From assembly GCA_017860075.1 (NCBI GenBank), contig JAFNAH010000033.1, positions 1 through 8,421 on the forward strand: a stretch of DNA of 8,421 bases, in the 5' to 3' direction. Origin of the DNA: Acidobacteriota bacterium. Its GTDB lineage: Bacteria > Acidobacteriota > UBA6911. This document shows, piece after piece, positions 7,386 through 8,421 of this stretch. The notes under the pieces are model-generated. The model was not told where the DNA came from. It saw only the letters and a program-made list of their open reading frames with translations, and did not search any database. The position numbers were made by a program, and so were the translations under genes. Each line of letters begins with the position of its first letter. Position 1 is the first letter of the stretch.

Positions 7386-7531
7386 AGTGTTCAAATCACT
7401 CAGGATCCCACATTCTAGAGCACTCCGCAGAGAATGGATATCCCAATCTGGTGAGGGCAGCGCTGCGTAGGTCCGGTCTGTCAGACCGGACCTACCTGGG
7501 GCAGGTGCGAAGGGAGTAAAATAGGCAATCG
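7386..7531. promoter_or_regulatory. Divergent intergenic region
   Basis: These 146 bp separate the manC-like gene (minus) from the alpha/beta hydrolase gene (plus) and should hold both promoters. A minus-strand TAGAAT at 7417-7412 is placed about right for a -10, and a plus-strand TAAAAT at 7517-7522 is another candidate, but neither has a convincing -35. The region also contains the 29-bp palindrome described separately and a 10-bp palindrome GCAGCGCTGC at 7457-7466. Confidence 0.4.
7467..7495. repeat. Perfect 14-bp-arm palindrome with one central base
   Basis: GTAGGTCCGGTCTG (7467-7480) and CAGACCGGACCTAC (7482-7495) pair perfectly around T7481. Pairing stops at both outer edges. It lies 36 bp before the hydrolase ATG and 81 bp before the manC-like ATG. 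It is either a REP-type interspersed repeat or a dimeric repressor operator. The lack of a T-run and its place between divergent starts argue against a terminator. Confidence 0.85.
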
Positions 7532-8242
7532 ATGGACAACAGTTCCGCGACAAGACCGCTGGCGCTTCTGATCCCGGGACTTGATGGAACGGGCCGCCTG
7601 TTCTGCCAGCAGGTGGCTCCTCTCCAGGATCGCTATCGCGTTCGTGCCTGGGAATTCAGTAAACGCTCCCGGTTTGAACTTGCCGACCTGGTCGAAGAAC
7701 TGGCCGAAGGAACCCGCCAGGAGGCTCCGGGAACTATTGCAGTCGTGGGCGAGTCCTTCGGGGGCGCGGTTGCCATTTCCTTCGTGCTCGCCTTCCCTGA
7801 GAGGGTGCGTTCTTTGACCCTGGTTAACGCTTTCCCGGTCTATCGGAATCGCTTGCGTGTCAACCTCGCCTCCCGCTTTTTTCCGGCACTGCGATGGCCC
7901 GGACTCGGCCGCCTGAAAGATCTGATAGCAGACAGAATCCTTGCCAGCGAAGGGGTGAGCCCGGAGGGCCGCAGGACCTACTATGAAGGGCTGCGCGGCG
8001 TCGACCCGGCGGGCTACCGGCAGCGGCTCGAAATTATCAGGAACGTTAACCTGGTGGAACGCCTTCCTGAGATCAAGGTGCCTACGCTTCTGATGGCCTC
8101 CGGCCGCGATAAACTTGTGCCATCTGTAAGAGAGGCGCGATTCATGGCCGCGCGTATACCCAATGCGAAGCTGTACGAGTTTCCGCGAGCGGGTCACGCG
8201 CTCCTTCTAACACCCGGCTTCCGGCTCGCGGACTACATCTGA
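7532..8242 (+). CDS. Alpha/beta hydrolase
   Basis: This 236-residue hydrolase has an alpha/beta fold. The first strand ends in LLIPGLDGTGRLF (residues 12-24), where the oxyanion-hole glycines are expected. The nucleophile elbow is GESFGG with Ser75, followed by the acid in SGRDKLVP (Asp193) and the histidine in RAGHALLL (His222), so the triad is complete. The cap between strands 6 and 7 (about 100-180) is short and helical. There is no signal peptide, so it is probably cytoplasmic and acts on an ester, thioester or similar bond; the substrate cannot be told. The PGLDGTG motif also occurs in acyltransferase-like relatives of plant phytyl ester synthases, so acyl transfer is an alternative. The ATG at 7532 is the first start after an in-frame TAA at 7517. 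Its Shine-Dalgarno is poor: AGGGAG is 15 bases away and only AGG is near. Confidence 0.88.
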   Translation: MDNSSATRPLALLIPGLDGTGRLFCQQVAPLQDRYRVRAWEFSKRSRFELADLVEELAEGTRQEAPGTIAVVGESFGGAVAISFVLAFPERVRSLTLVNAFPVYRNRLRVNLASRFFPALRWPGLGRLKDLIADRILASEGVSPEGRRTYYEGLRGVDPAGYRQRLEIIRNVNLVERLPEIKVPTLLMASGRDKLVPSVREARFMAARIPNAKLYEFPRAGHALLLTPGFRLADYI

Positions 8243-8343
8243 CCCGGAAGCGACGCATCTGCTCGCCCGGCGTTCCTCACGCCATTACGATCCTTTGCTC
8301 CCCGGCCAACGGCGCCCACAATCCCGGTCTGCTAACATTATTG

Positions 8344-8352
8344 GGAGGAGGT
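8344..8352 (+). promoter_or_regulatory. Strong Shine-Dalgarno before the partial last gene
   Basis: GGAGGAGGT lies four bases before the ATG at 8357. It is the best ribosome-binding site in the window and supports calling the short terminal reading frame a real gene. The preceding gap (8243-8343) shows no clear promoter or terminator. Confidence 0.7.
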
Positions 8353-8356
8353 GCTC

Positions 8357-8421
8357 ATGGACGATCTGACCGGGAAGAAATGCGAGCCATGCCGTGTGGG
8401 TGCGCCGAAGCTGACACCCAG
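8357..8421 (+). CDS. Probable pterin-4a-carbinolamine dehydratase, 3'-truncated
   Basis: Only the first 21 codons are present (MDDLTGKKCEPCRVGAPKL and on). The pattern KKC-x-PC-R-x-G-x-P-x-LT matches the N-terminus of bacterial 4a-hydroxytetrahydrobiopterin dehydratases (PhhB/DCoH family), which usually read KC-x-xC-x-GG-x-PPL. Those small cytoplasmic enzymes regenerate the pterin cofactor of aromatic amino acid hydroxylases. The catalytic histidines lie beyond the window, so this is a family call from a short start only. A strong Shine-Dalgarno precedes it, and the gene lies 114 bp after the alpha/beta hydrolase on the same strand. No phenylalanine hydroxylase gene is visible here. Confidence 0.68.
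   Translation, partial: MDDLTGKKCEPCRVGAPKLTP

Noticed and set aside
6297..7418. A 373-codon plus-strand open frame opposite the manC-like gene
   Set aside because: Antisense shadow. The minus frame has the complete nucleotidyltransferase motifs, and the plus frame has no family resemblance or upstream binding site.
7386..7553. Upstream extension of the manC-like protein by 56 residues
   Set aside because: The extension reads through the palindrome and over the divergent hydrolase start, and homologues begin at the [12 protein letters not shown] position.

Overview
The window reads as a contig fragment from a GC-rich (by eye around 60 percent G+C), densely coded, Gram-negative-type heterotroph. 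The best guess is Acidobacteriota, with Planctomycetota, Verrucomicrobiota or related soil/sediment lineages as alternatives. This rests on the gene content (Gfo/Idh/MocA oxidoreductases, a Tat-leader TIM-barrel protein, a DUF1080 protein) and on the interspersed palindromes. No rRNA or other phylogenetic marker is present, so the assignment is an inference.

Layout. (1) Bases 1-2997, plus strand: a sugar-oxidation cluster. It holds a 5'-truncated Gfo/Idh/MocA oxidoreductase, a Tat-leader sugar isomerase/epimerase-like TIM barrel and a secreted DUF1080 (3-keto-glycoside hydrolase family) protein. (2) Bases 2998-3092: a convergent junction filled almost entirely by a perfect 30-bp inverted repeat around a 31-nt centre. 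(3) Bases 3093-4538, minus strand: a second, Tat-exported Gfo/Idh/MocA oxidoreductase. (4) Bases 4638-7385, minus strand: a tight three-gene operon, transcribed manC-like mannose-1-phosphate guanylyltransferase, then argG, then a small putative lipoprotein. (5) Bases 7386-7531: a divergent intergenic region carrying a perfect 14-bp-arm palindrome. (6) Bases 7532-8242, plus strand: an alpha/beta hydrolase. (7) Bases 8357-8421: the first 21 codons of a probable pterin-4a-carbinolamine dehydratase, cut by the window end.

How the genes may work together. The genes on both sides of the junction at 3001-3091 fit a periplasmic route in which a sugar ring is oxidised at C3 by a Gfo/Idh/MocA enzyme, the glycosidic bond is then broken by elimination or hydrolysis of the 3-keto sugar (DUF1080), and the product is rearranged by a TIM-barrel enzyme. 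Family membership is clear from sequence; substrate, reaction order and cooperation are inferred. The manC-argG-lipoprotein operon combines sugar-nucleotide supply, arginine synthesis and an envelope protein with no obvious shared pathway.

No CRISPR array, tRNA, transposase gene or prophage is visible. The two palindromic elements are the main non-coding structures. I found nothing that is convincingly a wholly new system; the best leads are the hairpin element at 3001-3091 and the possible 3-keto-glycoside locus around it.
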